Source: Eublepharis macularius
Taxonomy: Eukaryota; Chordata; Lepidosauria; Squamata; Eublepharidae
Length of the DNA: 64,000 bases
Reading direction: 5' to 3'
Assembly (NCBI RefSeq): GCF_028583425.1
Contig: NC_072805.1
Coordinates: 10,250,501-10,314,500, forward strand
Each line of letters opens with the position of its first letter. Position 1 is the stretch's first letter. Shown here piece after piece: positions 1 through 11,371 of the stretch. A program made the translations under genes and the position numbers. The notes beneath the pieces are model-generated. The model saw only the letters and a program-made list of their open reading frames with translations. It did no database searches and was not told where the DNA came from.

Positions 1-529
1 AGGCCACACCTGGAGTATTGTGTGCAGTTCTGGAGGCCTCACTTCAAAAAGGATGTGGCCAAAATCGAGAGGGTGCGGAAGAGAGCAACGAGAATGATCA
101 GGGGTCTGGAGACTGAGCCCTACGAGTTAAGGCTGAGGGCCTTGGGAATGTTTAGTTTGGAGAAGAGGAGATTGAGGGGGGACATGATTGCTCTCTTTAA
201 ATATTTGAAAGGCTGTCATTTGGAGGAGGGCAAGGAGCTGTTCCAGTTGGCAGCAGAGGGTAGGACGCGAAGCAATGGGCTAAAACTACATGCACAAAGG
301 TACCGGCTGGATATTAGGAAAAACTTTTTCACGGTCAGAGTAGTTCAAAAGTGGAATCAGCTGCCTAGGGAGGTGGTGAGCTCCCCCTCACTGACAGTTT
401 TCAAGAAGAGGCTGGAGGAATATTGGTCAGAGATGCTTTAGGCTGATCCTGCACTGGGCAGGGGGTTGGACTAGATGGTCTGTATGGCCCCTTCCAACTC
501 TATGATTCTATGATTCTGTGATTCTATGA
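1..529 (+). mobile_element. CR1 LINE, 3' end (young copy, cut by window edge)
   Basis: The region translates to the C-terminal part of a CR1 reverse transcriptase ORF, ending at TAG 439-441. It shows the family signatures LEYCVQFWRPH, EKRRLRGDMIAL and KWNQLPREVVSSPSL. After a short tail it ends in ATTCTATGATTCT repeats, the diagnostic CR1 3' terminus. The nucleotide sequence differs from the 9.9-11.2 kb copy at only scattered positions, so both come from a recently active lineage. Confidence 0.9.
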
Positions 530-530
530 A

Positions 531-1575
531 AAGGTTGTTGTTCCCAATATCATGCACAGATCAACCCAGCAACACCCCCCCCCCCCCATATTTAGAACCA
601 ATCATGTTATCTTTTTGGAAGACCTATCGTGCAATTCAAACAAAATATCTCTTGCTCAAAAGGTATATCTAAATTTAAGACATCTCCTCCCACAGTGGAG
701 ATCATTCTTAAAAATATGCAAAAATCTCATTATCTCTTTATCTGTCACTGTTAAATAAGTAGTTATTAAAGCTGATTATATGCAGATTTCCTTGAAAGCA
801 TTGCAGAGATTTTGTATCGAAAGTGTTTTAACAACATCAGTGATAAGGAGGCACTGTGAACAGCGGTTGCTGACTGCTGGAACCACACAGGCCTCTAGTG
901 GTGTGAAATGGAACCAAGTAAAGGCTATTGCTCCACAATTATTGGGGTGTCTGCAGGTTTCTAAAGGATTTGGATAAAAGCTTACGGATTGGAGAAGCAG
1001 AATTCAGACATACGCATGTGCTAGTGCTTGAGGGATTTTGTAGCCTTACAGACACCATCTTTTGTTCCTCTTAGACTTCTTTTAATATTTTTCTGAAGAA
1101 GGGACTTAAACATTTGCCTTGAAATTTTCGTGTCACACAAAATTCAGTGGCATCTCTAGACCCATTATCTTATCCATGGTATGAAGACGTCCTCCCGCCC
1201 CTAATCCTCCAGCTTCCAATAGATCATTTTGCCTGGTGAGAAGCAAGTGACACCCACAGCACAATATGACTGCCAGCCTGAATGTGTAAGAACCTGCAAA
1301 CCCAACACATGTTGCAATTCCTAGCAACCCCTTTTTGCTTTCCTCAGAATTTGATGGATGTTTCTTCCCAGCAGGAATTTCTAAATTCCCTTGGAATTTC
1401 ACGTTAGCGAAACTTTGGTACCATCTCTGCAAGAAAGCCTTTTCAACTGCACTGTGATTGAAATCCGTGAAGACCATGCAAAGGGGCAGCTTGGAAGGTT
1501 CCATTTTATTTTGAACAGTTAGAAATGTTCTTGGTTTTTGAGGGGAAGAATCAGTACATGTTAATCCATGCTAAT
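531..1575. other. No gene identified
   Basis: Contains a C-run at about 577-588. Otherwise AT-rich DNA without repeat signatures I recognise and no convincing frames. Confidence 0.5.
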
Positions 1576-1743
1576 GCCGCGGCTCGTGCTGGGGCGAACA
1601 TGAAACATCGCGTTTTCTCGCGCAAGTTTTGCGCGATGTTGCGCAAAACTCGCGTGAGAAAACGCGCTATTTCGCGTTTTCTCCGACACGAGCCGCGACG
1701 TTGCGGCATGGAGCGGCAGAAGGTAAGCCGTCTGGAAACGGCC
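1576..1743. mobile_element. CpG-rich palindromic MITE, partial relative of the 15.4 kb copy
   Basis: The right end GGTAAGCCGTCTGGAAACGG and the inner TTTTCTCGCG / CGCGTGAGAAAACGCG arms match the 15356 element. The left terminus is missing or rearranged. Confidence 0.65.
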
Positions 1744-2369
1744 CTAGTTAGCCGAATTAGTTTCATATTGACTTGCACCCAAAAGTTCAACAACTGTGCT
1801 ACTCTTTTCTGGGTCAAAGTCACTGACTCAGTTCCCAGTAAGTAGTATTACCCTTCCCATGAACTCTAGCCTTCCTTTCCTTTGACCTAAGCCAAAACCT
1901 CTTCCTTATCACTGCCTTTTTAGTTAGTGACAAGATTTGAGCGTACAACCTGACCTCTGCAAAACTGCCCACTCACTTCATTCTTAAAATTGCTTATTTG
2001 CTTGACTGTTGTTTCTATTAACATTCAGCATAACAATCACATTTGCCTTCAAATAAACACCAGAAGATTGGAACATACTGGCACATGATCAGATAAAATC
2101 CTTACTTCAATTGAAACAGCAAAGTTAGTCTCTCTGAGGCTTGTCTGAAGTAAAATCCCGTCCTCGTTCTGTTTGTGCTTAAATCCTTTTGCAATTTCAA
2201 CTGGATGGCTCATTCAACTGGATGTTTCAATGGGGATCTGGTTGCCTGTGGAAAGAGTGGACAAAGGAACCAAATGTCAGAAGAGATGATTCTTCCTTGA
2301 AAGTGGCAGAAATGTTAGAAGATCTTTAGTGAACTTCCTTTAAAAGGTGTGTGTGTGTGTTGGTGTTCG

Positions 2370-2735
2370 GGTTACTGGGTCCCTCCAGCCTCCCAGCAGG
2401 AGGTGGGGAACACAGTGCTTACCTTTCTGGCCTTCCCATGATCCTCCTTGTGCCTGTGCAAAGATGTCACTTCCAGGAAGTGATATCATTGCATAGGTGT
2501 GGGGTGTGCGTATGCTTTGCTGCAGGCCATTTTTGGACTCAAAAGGGTCCAAACAGGAGCACTCTCAGGGTGGCACAATGATGTCACTCCCAGGAGTGAC
2601 ATCACGCTGCCCCTGGAACACGCCTCGGAGGCCCATTCCCGAGCCTTTCCCCCCCACCGGCCAGCTGAGAGGTGGTGATGGGCAGAGGGTGAAAGTGTGG
2701 CATCCTCCGCCTCCACCAGGGGAATGGGATCCCTT
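2370..2735. repeat. GC-rich dispersed repeat with paired GTGACATC blocks
   Basis: GATGTCACTTCCAGGAAGTG, TCACTCCCAGGAGTGACATC and GCCTCCACCAGGGGAATGGG resemble parts of the 44.3-44.7 kb and 13.7-14.0 kb segments. Family unknown; it possibly belongs to the TAGGGTTGCCA group. Confidence 0.4.
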
Positions 2736-2799
2736 GTTGGTGTTGTTGGGGTCTAGTTTATCCTTAGAAAAACATAGAAGGTTCTAAAGGAGCTAACTG

Positions 2800-3090
2800 A
2801 AGAGAAAAGCAGGCTCTGCCCAAAAGCTCATCAGAGTGCAAGAATGGTTGGGGGGTGAGTGGGTTAAATCTTTGCAAAAGGTCGGGAAGATATTTGAAAC
2901 CAGGATAATGGATGCTAATACAGGTCTAAGAGGAAGCCGAAGCAGCTAACAGGCAAAGTGAAGGAAGCTCAACAAAAGGCAAGAAAGATTCCTTGTATTC
3001 TTATGCAAAGGAGAAATGTGAGACAGAGAGCAAACTCTAACAAATATCATGAGGGGTGCAAAAAAACAAAGAGTTGAGGAACGTATTGCA
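2800..3090 (+). mobile_element. Ancient CR1 LINE fragment
   Basis: Decayed sequence resembling the middle of CR1 ORF2. It is interrupted by stops and carries no usable frame. It is probably the upstream part of the same old insertion that continues after 4.35 kb, with later elements between. Confidence 0.35.
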
Positions 3091-3109
3091 AAACACATTG
3101 TTTTACTTA

Positions 3110-3330
3110 TTTACATCATTTATCGGCCTCCTTTCTCACTCAGACTCAAGGTCGATTACACAATGTAAATCAGTTCAGTCAATGGGATGATACCTCTAAT
3201 AAGCAATGTAATAGAATGAGGAATTGCAGGATTTTGAAACAGAGCTGTCATCTGAAGGAACGTAAGTATTAAAAAATGACACGTTAAACAATGCAGAACA
3301 TGGTATTACATCAGAAGAAACTGTGATTTT
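3110..3330 (+). repeat. Dispersed repeat shared with 63.5-63.7 kb
   Basis: TTTACATCATTTATCGGCCT, then AAGCAATGTAATAGAATGAG and CATGGTATTACATCA-like blocks, recur in the same order at 63538-63712. Family not recognised. Confidence 0.45.
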
Positions 3331-3403
3331 TCTGGACAAGTCTGTTATGATATAGCACTATTTCCTTTATAAAAATGCCTGCTGAACAATTCTGTGTTAC
3401 ATA

Positions 3404-3623
3404 TAGGTTTGCGAGACTCCAGATGGGGCCTGGAGAACTCCCAGAATTACAACCAATCTCCTGGCGACAGAGATCAGTTCCCCTGGAGAAAATGGCTGCT
3501 TTTAGAGGGTGGACTCTATGGCATTATGCCATTCTGAGGCTCCTCCCCTCCCCAAACCCTACCCTCTCCAGGCCCCACCCCCCAAATCTCCAGGAATTAC
3601 CCAACCTGGACCTGGCAACCCTA
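3404..3623. mobile_element. hAT-like MITE, TAGGGTTGCCA family
   Basis: Ends TAGGTTTGCGA and CCTGGCAACCCTA. The interior has the family segments GATCAGTTCCCCTGGAGAAA and ATGGCTGCTTTTAGAGGGTG. The 8-bp flanks GTTACATA (3396-3403) and TTTACATA (3624-3631) match at 7 of 8. Confidence 0.72.
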
Positions 3624-3631
3624 TTTACATA

Positions 3632-3790
3632 GTTTGTGGAATGCCAGGAGAATGGATGTCTTCCCAACCTCTTCAGGTAGGCCATTCCACAGAGTGAGGG
3701 CCACTACAGAGAAGACACATGTATGGACAGTTGTGGACCTGGCAGAGTGGCAAGTGCCGAAGGCCCTGCTCAGATTCATGCCAAATAATA
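3632..3790 (-). mobile_element. L2-like LINE fragment
   Basis: The minus strand reads CVFSVVALTLWNGLPEEVGK, the C-terminal signature of L2-like LINE proteins (AFSxVAPxLWNxLPxEV). Confidence 0.5.
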
Positions 3791-3796
3791 GTCTTT

Positions 3797-4345
3797 CATC
3801 ATCATCATAAGCTTTATTACAATCGTTCACAGCCTTAGCAATTGACATCAACAACATCGCAGTAACAGTAAAATCTCTAATATACCTTACAATTTTATAA
3901 CAATAATTAAAATCGCAACAAATTTCAATTAAAACCAGCATCAATTCGAGCAATTCAGTCAGATAGTCAGCAAAATACATACGTTTATCCATCAGCCACA
4001 ACAGCAGTAGATAATCTTGTAAGGCCTTTATCAGCCTTGCAACGAGCTTTGCCATTTGCATCGTTATCCATTTACTTTTGTCAGCAAGTAGTATAGTCAA
4101 TCTATCATTATTACCCGCTCTCCCAGGATATTGTAATAAAGTATCCCCAAAATATCTTTCACATCATGTACCAATGCAAATCTTGGGCAACAGACGACCA
4201 GATGGCTTAAGTCTTTGATAGAATTCTGATTGCAAATACAGACACGTTCTTTATATGGGACCGCATTATAACAGCCTCTTACCATCCCCAGTTGTAACTT
4301 GTAAGGTATCCAACTATGCTCTGGTAAATGCTTTCCTATACTCAG
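3797..4345 (-). mobile_element. LINE 3' end with Cys/His motif
   Basis: A minus-strand frame shows YKERVCICNQNSIKDLSHLV followed by CCPRF. This CxC...H...C pattern is found at the C-terminus of I/Vingi-type and related LINE proteins. The 3' end carries AATAAAGCTTATGATGATGA-like sequence (a TCATCATCAT run at 3797-3808 on the + strand). Clade assignment is a guess. Confidence 0.5.
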
Positions 4346-5400
4346 GATTAAATAGATCAGTAAGATAGAAGAGTCAAAGGAGGAGGCGAGAGCTGCTTGT
4401 AAAGGAGAGCTATACTAAGAATACGTAAAAATGTATTTGAAAACTGCAGAAACCAGAAACCAGCCAGAGAGGTTGCTGGACCATTAGACAACAGATGTGT
4501 GGAAAAGTTAGAAAAAAAGGGTAAAGGGAATGCAGAGAAGCTAAGTGAGTTATTGGCAGCAATCTTCACTGTAGAAAACATTAGGCCCTAGCTAGGGGCA
4601 TTAGAAGAATGCAGTGACAGGTAACACAAAATTATGATCCAGGACTAATTAACACATTACCAAGTAGCAAGTTGTCATGTCAAGATGGTACATACCGACA
4701 AGTAGGTCAAATGCACAATTGTTGATCTTCTTAGAAAAATATGCAATGTTGTTGAAGGCAGGAGTAAAAGCATTATTTTTAAGGGACTTCAGAGAGGAAG
4801 CCAGAAGAAAATTACAGACTTATTAGCTTGACTGCTGCCCCAGGTAAATTGGTAGAAAAAATGATTAACAGCAGAATTATAGAAACACAAACTTTTTTGA
4901 GAAGAATCGACATAGATCCTGCAAAGGGAGAACATTTCTCACCAGTCTTTTTTAGAATTCTCTGAGAGTGTCAACAAAAATGTAATTATGGTGGATCTGT
5001 AGCTGTTCTCTATCAATCTAAAGCCACAATCGCTCTCACCAAAGGTTCCTGAGTATACTTACCAATCTCAAAATGATAACTGTTCCTGTTAGAGGGTGCC
5101 AACTGGTTAAAGTGCGAAATAAAGGATGAGAATAGGGAGGAAAGCAGTCAGCATTGGGATTTGAGCTGTTTAACTTAAGTTGCATATAACAACCATCTTC
5201 TGCCTGTAGACCAATGAGGTAGCAAAGTTTGTGATGGACACCAAATTATGTAGGACGGTGAAGACCCAAGTGGATTGTGAGAGCTCAAAAAGTGGGTGAA
5301 AGGACAACAAAACAACAACGAGATTTAATGTCAATGTAAAATGATACTCAGATTCTCAGTTGCATATGTGTATTGATGGGATCTGAACTTCTGGGGATGA
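4346..5400 (+). mobile_element. Ancient CR1 LINE fragment (ORF2 5' part of RT)
   Basis: In broken frames the sequence reads AGPLDNRCVEKLEKKGKGN and LSELLAAIFTVENI, then LISLTAAPGKLVEKMI at about 4825. These are the typical segments leading into a CR1 reverse transcriptase. Many stops and indels show great age. Confidence 0.55.
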
Positions 5401-5439
5401 TCCAGGGATGAGAACTTGAGGCTGGAACAAATACATCAA

Positions 5440-5740
5440 TGCAAAATCCACCGATTCTTTGGCAGGAAGGAAAATACCGTAATATCCCTATTCAGAGAGA
5501 CTTGCAAATGTGTCATGGAAAAGGTCGATTCTTTGCCCCCTGTAGTATTGGGATGCCCTCATTATAATTCTTATCATGAACTGTGGATTGCTCCTATCTT
5601 AAATAAACTACCCCCTATTGTACGAAGAGACAATATAGTCCCTTATTTGCTGGTGGATAGAGACCCAAGGATCACGCTGACTTTGGCCAAGTATCTTTCT
5701 TCCATATTTTCTTTAAAGAAATAAAGACTCCATATCCACT
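5440..5740 (+). mobile_element. LINE 3' end with Cys/His motif, decayed
   Basis: A short frame contains ETCKCVMEKVDSLPPVVLGC followed by PHYNSY, the same C-terminal Cys/His pattern as the 24 kb copy. An AATAAAGA run follows. Confidence 0.4.
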
Positions 5741-7124
5741 GCTCAAGATCATTGGATCAAAGAATCTTGAAAAGAAAGGAAAGGAAAGGGAGGGAGGGAA
5801 AAGGTGAATTCAATCTTAGGAGTGATCAGTGGTGGAAATAAAAACAGCCAAGATCATCGTGGCTTTCTCTAAATCTATGGTGCAGCAGCATGTGCAATCC
5901 TGCGCTTGGTTCTGGTTATCTCGTCTGCAAATAGATATTACAGCACAGGAGAAGTTGTAGAAAGGGCCCAGCAATTAAGGGGCTTTCCTATGAGAAAATG
6001 CTGCTGCGAGGAGGACTAGGTTGGGCATGAGAGGAAGATGCAACAAAAGTTCATACAATTATGCTTGATGTGGAGAATGTGGACAGGGAAATTTTACTTC
6101 TGCCTCTCTACAGCTCAGGGTCACCCAGCAAAACTGATTGGCAGTAGTTTCAGGACAGAAAAAAAAATACTTTCCCACACAGCATATAATTAACGTACTG
6201 AATTCACTGTCTCCAAATCCTTCATTTAAAGAAGGATGGAAGGAACTCCGGACTGATAGTTTTCTTAGTGGGCATTAGATAGGATAGGCAAGCGGAGACT
6301 CCATTTGCAGGGGTAGCCAGTTGGTGGGGGATGAACAACAGCTCAGTGCTTCCCTTTGCGCCTTGTTTGTGGGCTTCCTAGGAAGCCCGTTGTTGAAAAC
6401 GGGATTCTGGAAGAGATGGAACTTTGGTGTGATCTGTCAGGTTAGGGTGAAGCAACCTCTGGTCCCTCTTCTGTTGGGTCCTGGTATTCAGGCACAGCAC
6501 ATTTTGGTTCAGTTTCACACAACCACTTGGTGCAGGTCCCAGACCCAGGAGACAAGGTCACAAGTTCCTGCCTCTAGAAGTTCTGCTTCTCAAGACATTT
6601 GCTCGAGGACACAAGGCAAAGGAGTGGAAATGTACAGGCATCGGCGACTGATTCTCTGCAGGCCGAGGCAAGTCAGAAGAGCTGGAGCCTGTGGCTTTTG
6701 GGCTCTTGCCACAAAGCCAAAGCCACGATCCCATTCACAAATCTCAAGATGCACTTGTGCAAGGACCAGAGAGCACGGTACCATGTGGCATCTGGTTAGA
6801 AGCAGAGGTTGCTTGCAACTCTTCGCTTTGCCATCTGGAGATACTCAAAACTGCATCTTGTGGATATCCTTGAAGGAAGTGATGAGGAAATCTGCTCTCA
6901 TGGGGTAAGTCTGCTTCACTCGTTTACTGTCTTTTTTTCTGCTGAAGTTTTAACCCGTTTGGTTGTTGTGGGTGACCTTTAGCCCATTACTTAAAGAAAT
7001 TAAGTAAAGAAGCGGGATTGAAGCACGCTGGGATGCTTATAAATTGTGCATCGGCATGGCAATCCTTCTTGGCTTGATTCAAAGCCAGCTCCTTAGCACT
7101 GGCAGATCCATGATGCCGAAAAGC
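5741..7124. other. No gene identified
   Basis: The longest frame is a 195-codon + strand ORF at 6321-6908. It has no recognisable domain, mixed composition and overlapping frames, and is probably chance. There are no clear repeats other than short purine runs near 5775. Confidence 0.5.
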
Positions 7125-7164
7125 AGGGAGAGGGAGAGGGAGAGGGAGAGGGAGAGGGAGAGAG
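7125..7164. repeat. (GGGAGA)n microsatellite
   Basis: Six to seven hexamer copies; no gene context. Confidence 0.9.
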
Positions 7165-7328
7165 ACCCAGAGCAGGTAGTTCTTCTGCCGTAGCTGCTCC
7201 ACAATTTTGGAAGAAAGGAAGGGCACAGTGGGAAGATTTCTAGGAGGTCAGATGAGGTCGGAGATTATGACTGCATCTCAGGTGTAAAGCAATCTCTTGG
7301 GGACTGTATGTTAATACTCTTCAATTGA

Positions 7329-8173
7329 TAGAGTTGCCAACTATGGGTTGGGAAATTCCTGGAGATTTGGGGTGGAACCTGAGAAGGATGAGGCTTGGAG
7401 AGGGACCTCATCAGGGTATAATTCCATATAGTCCGCCTTCCAAATCAGGTATTTTCTCCATAGGAAACAATCTCTGTAGTTTGGAGATAGGTTGTAATTC
7501 CTGGAAATCTTCAGACCTCACCTGGAGGTTAACCACCAACACATGGGAGAATCACGGTAGAAACTACAAGGAAAAGAAACCGCTATAATTTGCTTATTAA
7601 GAAATATAAAGGTTTAGTGACTCTCTTACATATATTTATAAAAATTCAACAATTTAAACATCAATGTGTTAGTTCATCATGAAACATACAAAGCCATACA
7701 ATTTAAAGGCAACCGGTCCAATGAAAGAGCAGGCAGCTAGCCAGTTCAAGAGTGGCTGCCTTGTGCATATTTATATGTGTTTTTGAGGAATGGACTATAG
7801 CTTTGATTTGTTTTGGGAATTTGTATTTTATCGCATTCGTTTCAGCCGTTTACTGTGAGGCACGATCACTTTAACGGGCACTAGCACTTTATATCTTTTG
7901 GAAATTGTTTGCAAGCGCTTGTCACTTTAGAATTGTAATGTTCTTATATGAATTGTCAATTGTATGATATACTCTTGAAGTAGCTATCTGCCTGTTTTTT
8001 CATTGGACTGGCTGCCTTTAAATCGTATGGCTTTGTATATTTCATGATGAACTAACACATTGATGTTTAAATTGTCTAATTTGTATAAATATATATAAGA
8101 GAGTCACTAAACCTTTATAGTTCTTAGTAAGTGAATCACGGCGTAGTTCCTTATGTGGAGGTTGACAACCCTA
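7329..8173. mobile_element. hAT-like MITE (TAGGGTTGCCA family) split by a foldback element
   Basis: The left part 7329-7557 begins TAGAGTTGCCAAC. The right part 8133-8173 ends GTTGACAACCCTA. The outer 8-bp flanks TCAATTGA (7321-7328) and TCAATGGA (8174-8181) match at 7 of 8. A 575-bp foldback element interrupts it. Confidence 0.75.
7558..8132. mobile_element. Foldback element with about 155-bp arms
   Basis: The left arm (about 7589-7748) and right arm (about 7975-8129) are inverted copies; for example, AAAGGTTTAGTGACTCTCTT mirrors AAGAGAGTCACTAAACCTTT. About 225 bp of unique loop separates them. GAATCACGG is duplicated at 7549-7557 and 8133-8141 (9 nt). No coding sequence. Confidence 0.75.
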
Positions 8174-8579
8174 TCAATGGATATGAATGTGAATTGACTT
8201 TTAGGAGATAGGCCCTAGTCTCTGTGTCCTTAGGGAAGGGGACTCCTTCAGCAGAGAGTGTAAAAGCAATCTTGCTGCTGCTGCTGCTGCCCACTCCTGC
8301 TAGTTTGGGAGGAGGGAATGGGGGAAGAACCCAAATGTGAGCCCAAGCCCAAATTTGGGACCTTCTGGGTTGTTCGCCGTTTTGGAGGGAACTGGAGGGT
8401 GTTATATTCCAAAGCTTCTTAACAAATTTTATCCACACTCTTTCATCCCCCCCCCAAGTGTCATTCCAGTGTCCTTGGAACTTATATTTTAAGTTTTATC
8501 CAGGTGCAACTGAACTGACAGTTGGGTACTGTTGTCGTTGAAGATCATCTAGCCTGCTCTGAAAAGCTCACAGATTTAG

Positions 8580-9215
8580 GGCTTCTCCGCACACATAATT
8601 TAGCTGTCAGTCCCAAAGCATTGGAATTGGTTTGGGTACAGTTCTTCCACATGTCTGCCCTCCCTTTGCATTTTTACAGTTGTGGAGTTGGCTTATTTTG
8701 TTCTGCCGTATATAATCAGGAGGCGGAGGAAAGCACCGGCAGAGAAAACTGACCTCTGTTGGGATGGAGCCTGGAGCTGCAGCAGCGATGTGCTTTTCAA
8801 ATTGCACTACTTTTTCTGGTGCCAGAAACCCACCCCCCACCCCAGAGTTTTAAAAAAACCCTTCAGTTTCATATTGTAAAAGTAGGTGCAGCAGGTTCTC
8901 TGAATTCCCAGTTTTCCTTGATAAAAAGAAGTCTCTAACCCATTTCTTTGCAGAGATATAAGGGAAAAGACATATCCTCACAAGGGAAGGGGCTAGAGAT
9001 TTACTTTTTTTAAAACAATGAAGGCTGGGAATTCAGAAAACCTATTGCACCTATTTTTACAATGGTGATATATCAATATGAAATTGATGATTAAAAATAT
9101 CAAAACAGAACCGGGAAAGGGGGAAAGGAAGGCAGGGGAGCAGTGGTTCGATGGTGGTGAATGTCCAGTCATTAAAAAGTGGGTTGAAAGTGGGTGGGAA
9201 TGTGGAAGGAACTCT
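8580..9215 (+). repeat. Dispersed repeat, uninterrupted copy
   Basis: It aligns by eye with 15930-17500. Shared blocks include CTGCCCTCCCTTTGCATTTT, GATGTGCTTTTCAAA-like sequence, GCAGAGATATAAGGG and AGGCTGGGAATTCAGA. I do not recognise the family. This copy lacks the SINE and hAT-like element present in the other. Confidence 0.6.
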
Positions 9216-9227
9216 GTGTATGTGTGT

Positions 9228-9250
9228 GGTGGTGGTGGTGGTGGTGGTGG
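9228..9250. repeat. (GGT)n microsatellite
   Basis: About eight GGT copies directly after a short TGTG run. It lies just beyond the end of the 8.6 kb dispersed repeat. Confidence 0.9.
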
Positions 9251-9894
9251 TATTTTTTCCTACTTGAATTCACAGAGAGTATGACTTACATCAATTCTTT
9301 CTGGGGCATCCAGAGTGAACACTTGCCTGAGGGAGCTTAGGATGCCCCTCAAGCTCTCCCCCCCCCGCTCCCCCGCCTGTGCTCTGGCCCCTATGCTACC
9401 ACAATTGAGCTCACAACGGGGTCGTGTTGGTGCTGCACCATTTGGCTGGCCGAGTTGCCCTCCTAAGTCTCTCCAACCAGCACAGCAGCACCATAGGATT
9501 GTACTGTAAGGTTGCAACCCTATGCACCTTTTCTGGGAGCTAAGCCCAACCCAAGCGCAGTGGGGTTCATTTCTGAGCAAATTAACCTGTTTTTTCTGGC
9601 CGCAGGCCCTAGCCTAGGATGTTGGACTCCACTGGCTTCGCATCTTCTGTGCTTCCCTTTCCAGACTTTGTTATGACCTCATCTTGGAAGAACTCTCGAG
9701 AATTCTTCTACTGAAGAAAAGGTAGGTGAACCTAGCCAGGCACACAACAGAGCCTCTCTGAACAGACATTGTTTTAAAGGCCTTGCTGTGAACAGGATGA
9801 ACGCACCACTTCCATGGTCTTTTTGGCCTTTGAACACGGCAGCATTCTAATTCTCTTTTCCAAGATAAAGCACCTTTTAATGCTTAGGACATAC

Positions 9895-11228
9895 TTCTGT
9901 GGCTGGGAAGATATTAGAACAGATTTTAAAGGGATCAATCTGTAAGCATCTGAAGGACCACTCAGTGATCCAGGGAAGTCAGCATGGTTTTGTTCCTAAC
10001 AGATCTTGCCAGACCAACCTGGTTTCCTTCTTTGATCGAGTGACCAGCTTACTGGATCGGGGGAACTCTGTTGACGTGATTTATCTGGATTTCAGTAAAG
10101 CTTTTGATAAGGTCCCCCATGACATTCTGATGGGCAAACTGGAAGACTGTGGAGTGGACTATAGGACAGTTTGGTGGATAGGGAACTGGTTAGAGGACCG
10201 CACTCAAAGAGTGGTGGTCAAAGGCGTTTCATCAGATTGGAGGGAGGTGTCCAGTGGGGTGCCGCAGGGCTCGGTTTGGGGCCTGGTACTTTTCAATATT
10301 TTTATCAGTGATCTGGATGAAGGAGTGGAAGGGCTGCTCATTAAATTTGCTGATGATACCAAATTGGGAGGGGTAGCAAACACCCAAGAAGATAGAATTA
10401 AAATTCAACAAGACCTGAATACTCTGGAGAAGTGGGCAGCTGTGAATAGGATGCAATTCAACAAAGACAAGTGCACAGTATTACATCTGGGCCACAAAAA
10501 TGGGAAGCACAAATACTGGATGGGGGATACACTTCTGGGCAGTAGTCTATGTGAAAGGTATCTTGGGGTAAGAGTGGACTGTAAACTAAATATAAGCAGT
10601 CAGTATGATGCGGTGGCAAAAAAGGCTAATTTAAACTTGGGTTGTATCAAAGGGGCCATAGCATCGAAATCGCAGGAGGTCATAGCCCCTCTCTATACTG
10701 CCTTGGTCAGGCCACACCTGGAGTATTGTGTGCAGTTCTGGAGGCCTCACTTCAAAAAGGATGTGGACAAAATCGAGAGGGTGCAGAAGAGAGCGACAAG
10801 AACGATCAGGGGTCTGGAGACTGAGCCCTACGAGTTAAGGCTGAGGGCCTTGGGAATGTTTAGTTTGGAGAAGAGGAGGTTGAGGGGGGACATGATCGCT
10901 CTCTTTGAATATTTGAAAGGCTGTCATTTGGAGGAGGGCAAGGAGCTGTTCCAGTTGGCAGCAGAGGGTAGGACGCGAAGCAATGGGCTTAAATTACATG
11001 CACAAAGCTACCGACTGGATATTAGGAAGAACTTTTTCACGGTCAGAGTAGTTAAAAAGTGGAACCAGCTGCCTAGGGAGGTGGTGAGCTCCCCCTCACT
11101 GGCAGTTTTCAAGAAGAGGCTGGATGAATACTTGTCAGAGATGCTTTAGGCTGACCCTGCACTGGGCAGGGGGTTGGACTAGATGGTCTGTATGGCCCCT
11201 TCCAACTCTATGATTCTATGATTCTATA
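9895..11228 (+). mobile_element. CR1 LINE, 5'-truncated, with long open RT frame
   Basis: An uninterrupted frame of about 416 codons (to 11149) encodes most of a CR1 reverse transcriptase. It shows YLDFSKAFDKVPH (motif A, about residue 62), SGVPQGSVWG (motif B, about 119; the usual family sequence has LGP here) and FADD (motif C, 150-153). The C-terminal region matches the copy at position 1. The endonuclease and ORF1 are missing, so the copy cannot move on its own. The 3' end is the ATTCTATG repeat. Confidence 0.92.
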
Positions 11229-11371
11229 ATACTTAACATTTACACAGTGCTTTGGACGGTTCAAAGTGCTTCTTGTACATTATCCCAGAGGAGTTAGCCG
11301 TGTTAGTCTGTAGTTGCAAAATAGTAAAAAGTCCAATAGTACCTTTAAGACTAACCAACTTGATTGTAACG

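Noticed and set aside
6321-6908. 195-codon ORF as a possible gene
   Set aside because: No domain, no conserved motif and no splice or promoter context. Several overlapping frames of similar length exist.
9899-11149. Reverse transcriptase frame as a host gene
   Set aside because: It is the RT portion of a 5'-truncated CR1 element, with CR1 3' terminus and a near-identical second copy at the window start.
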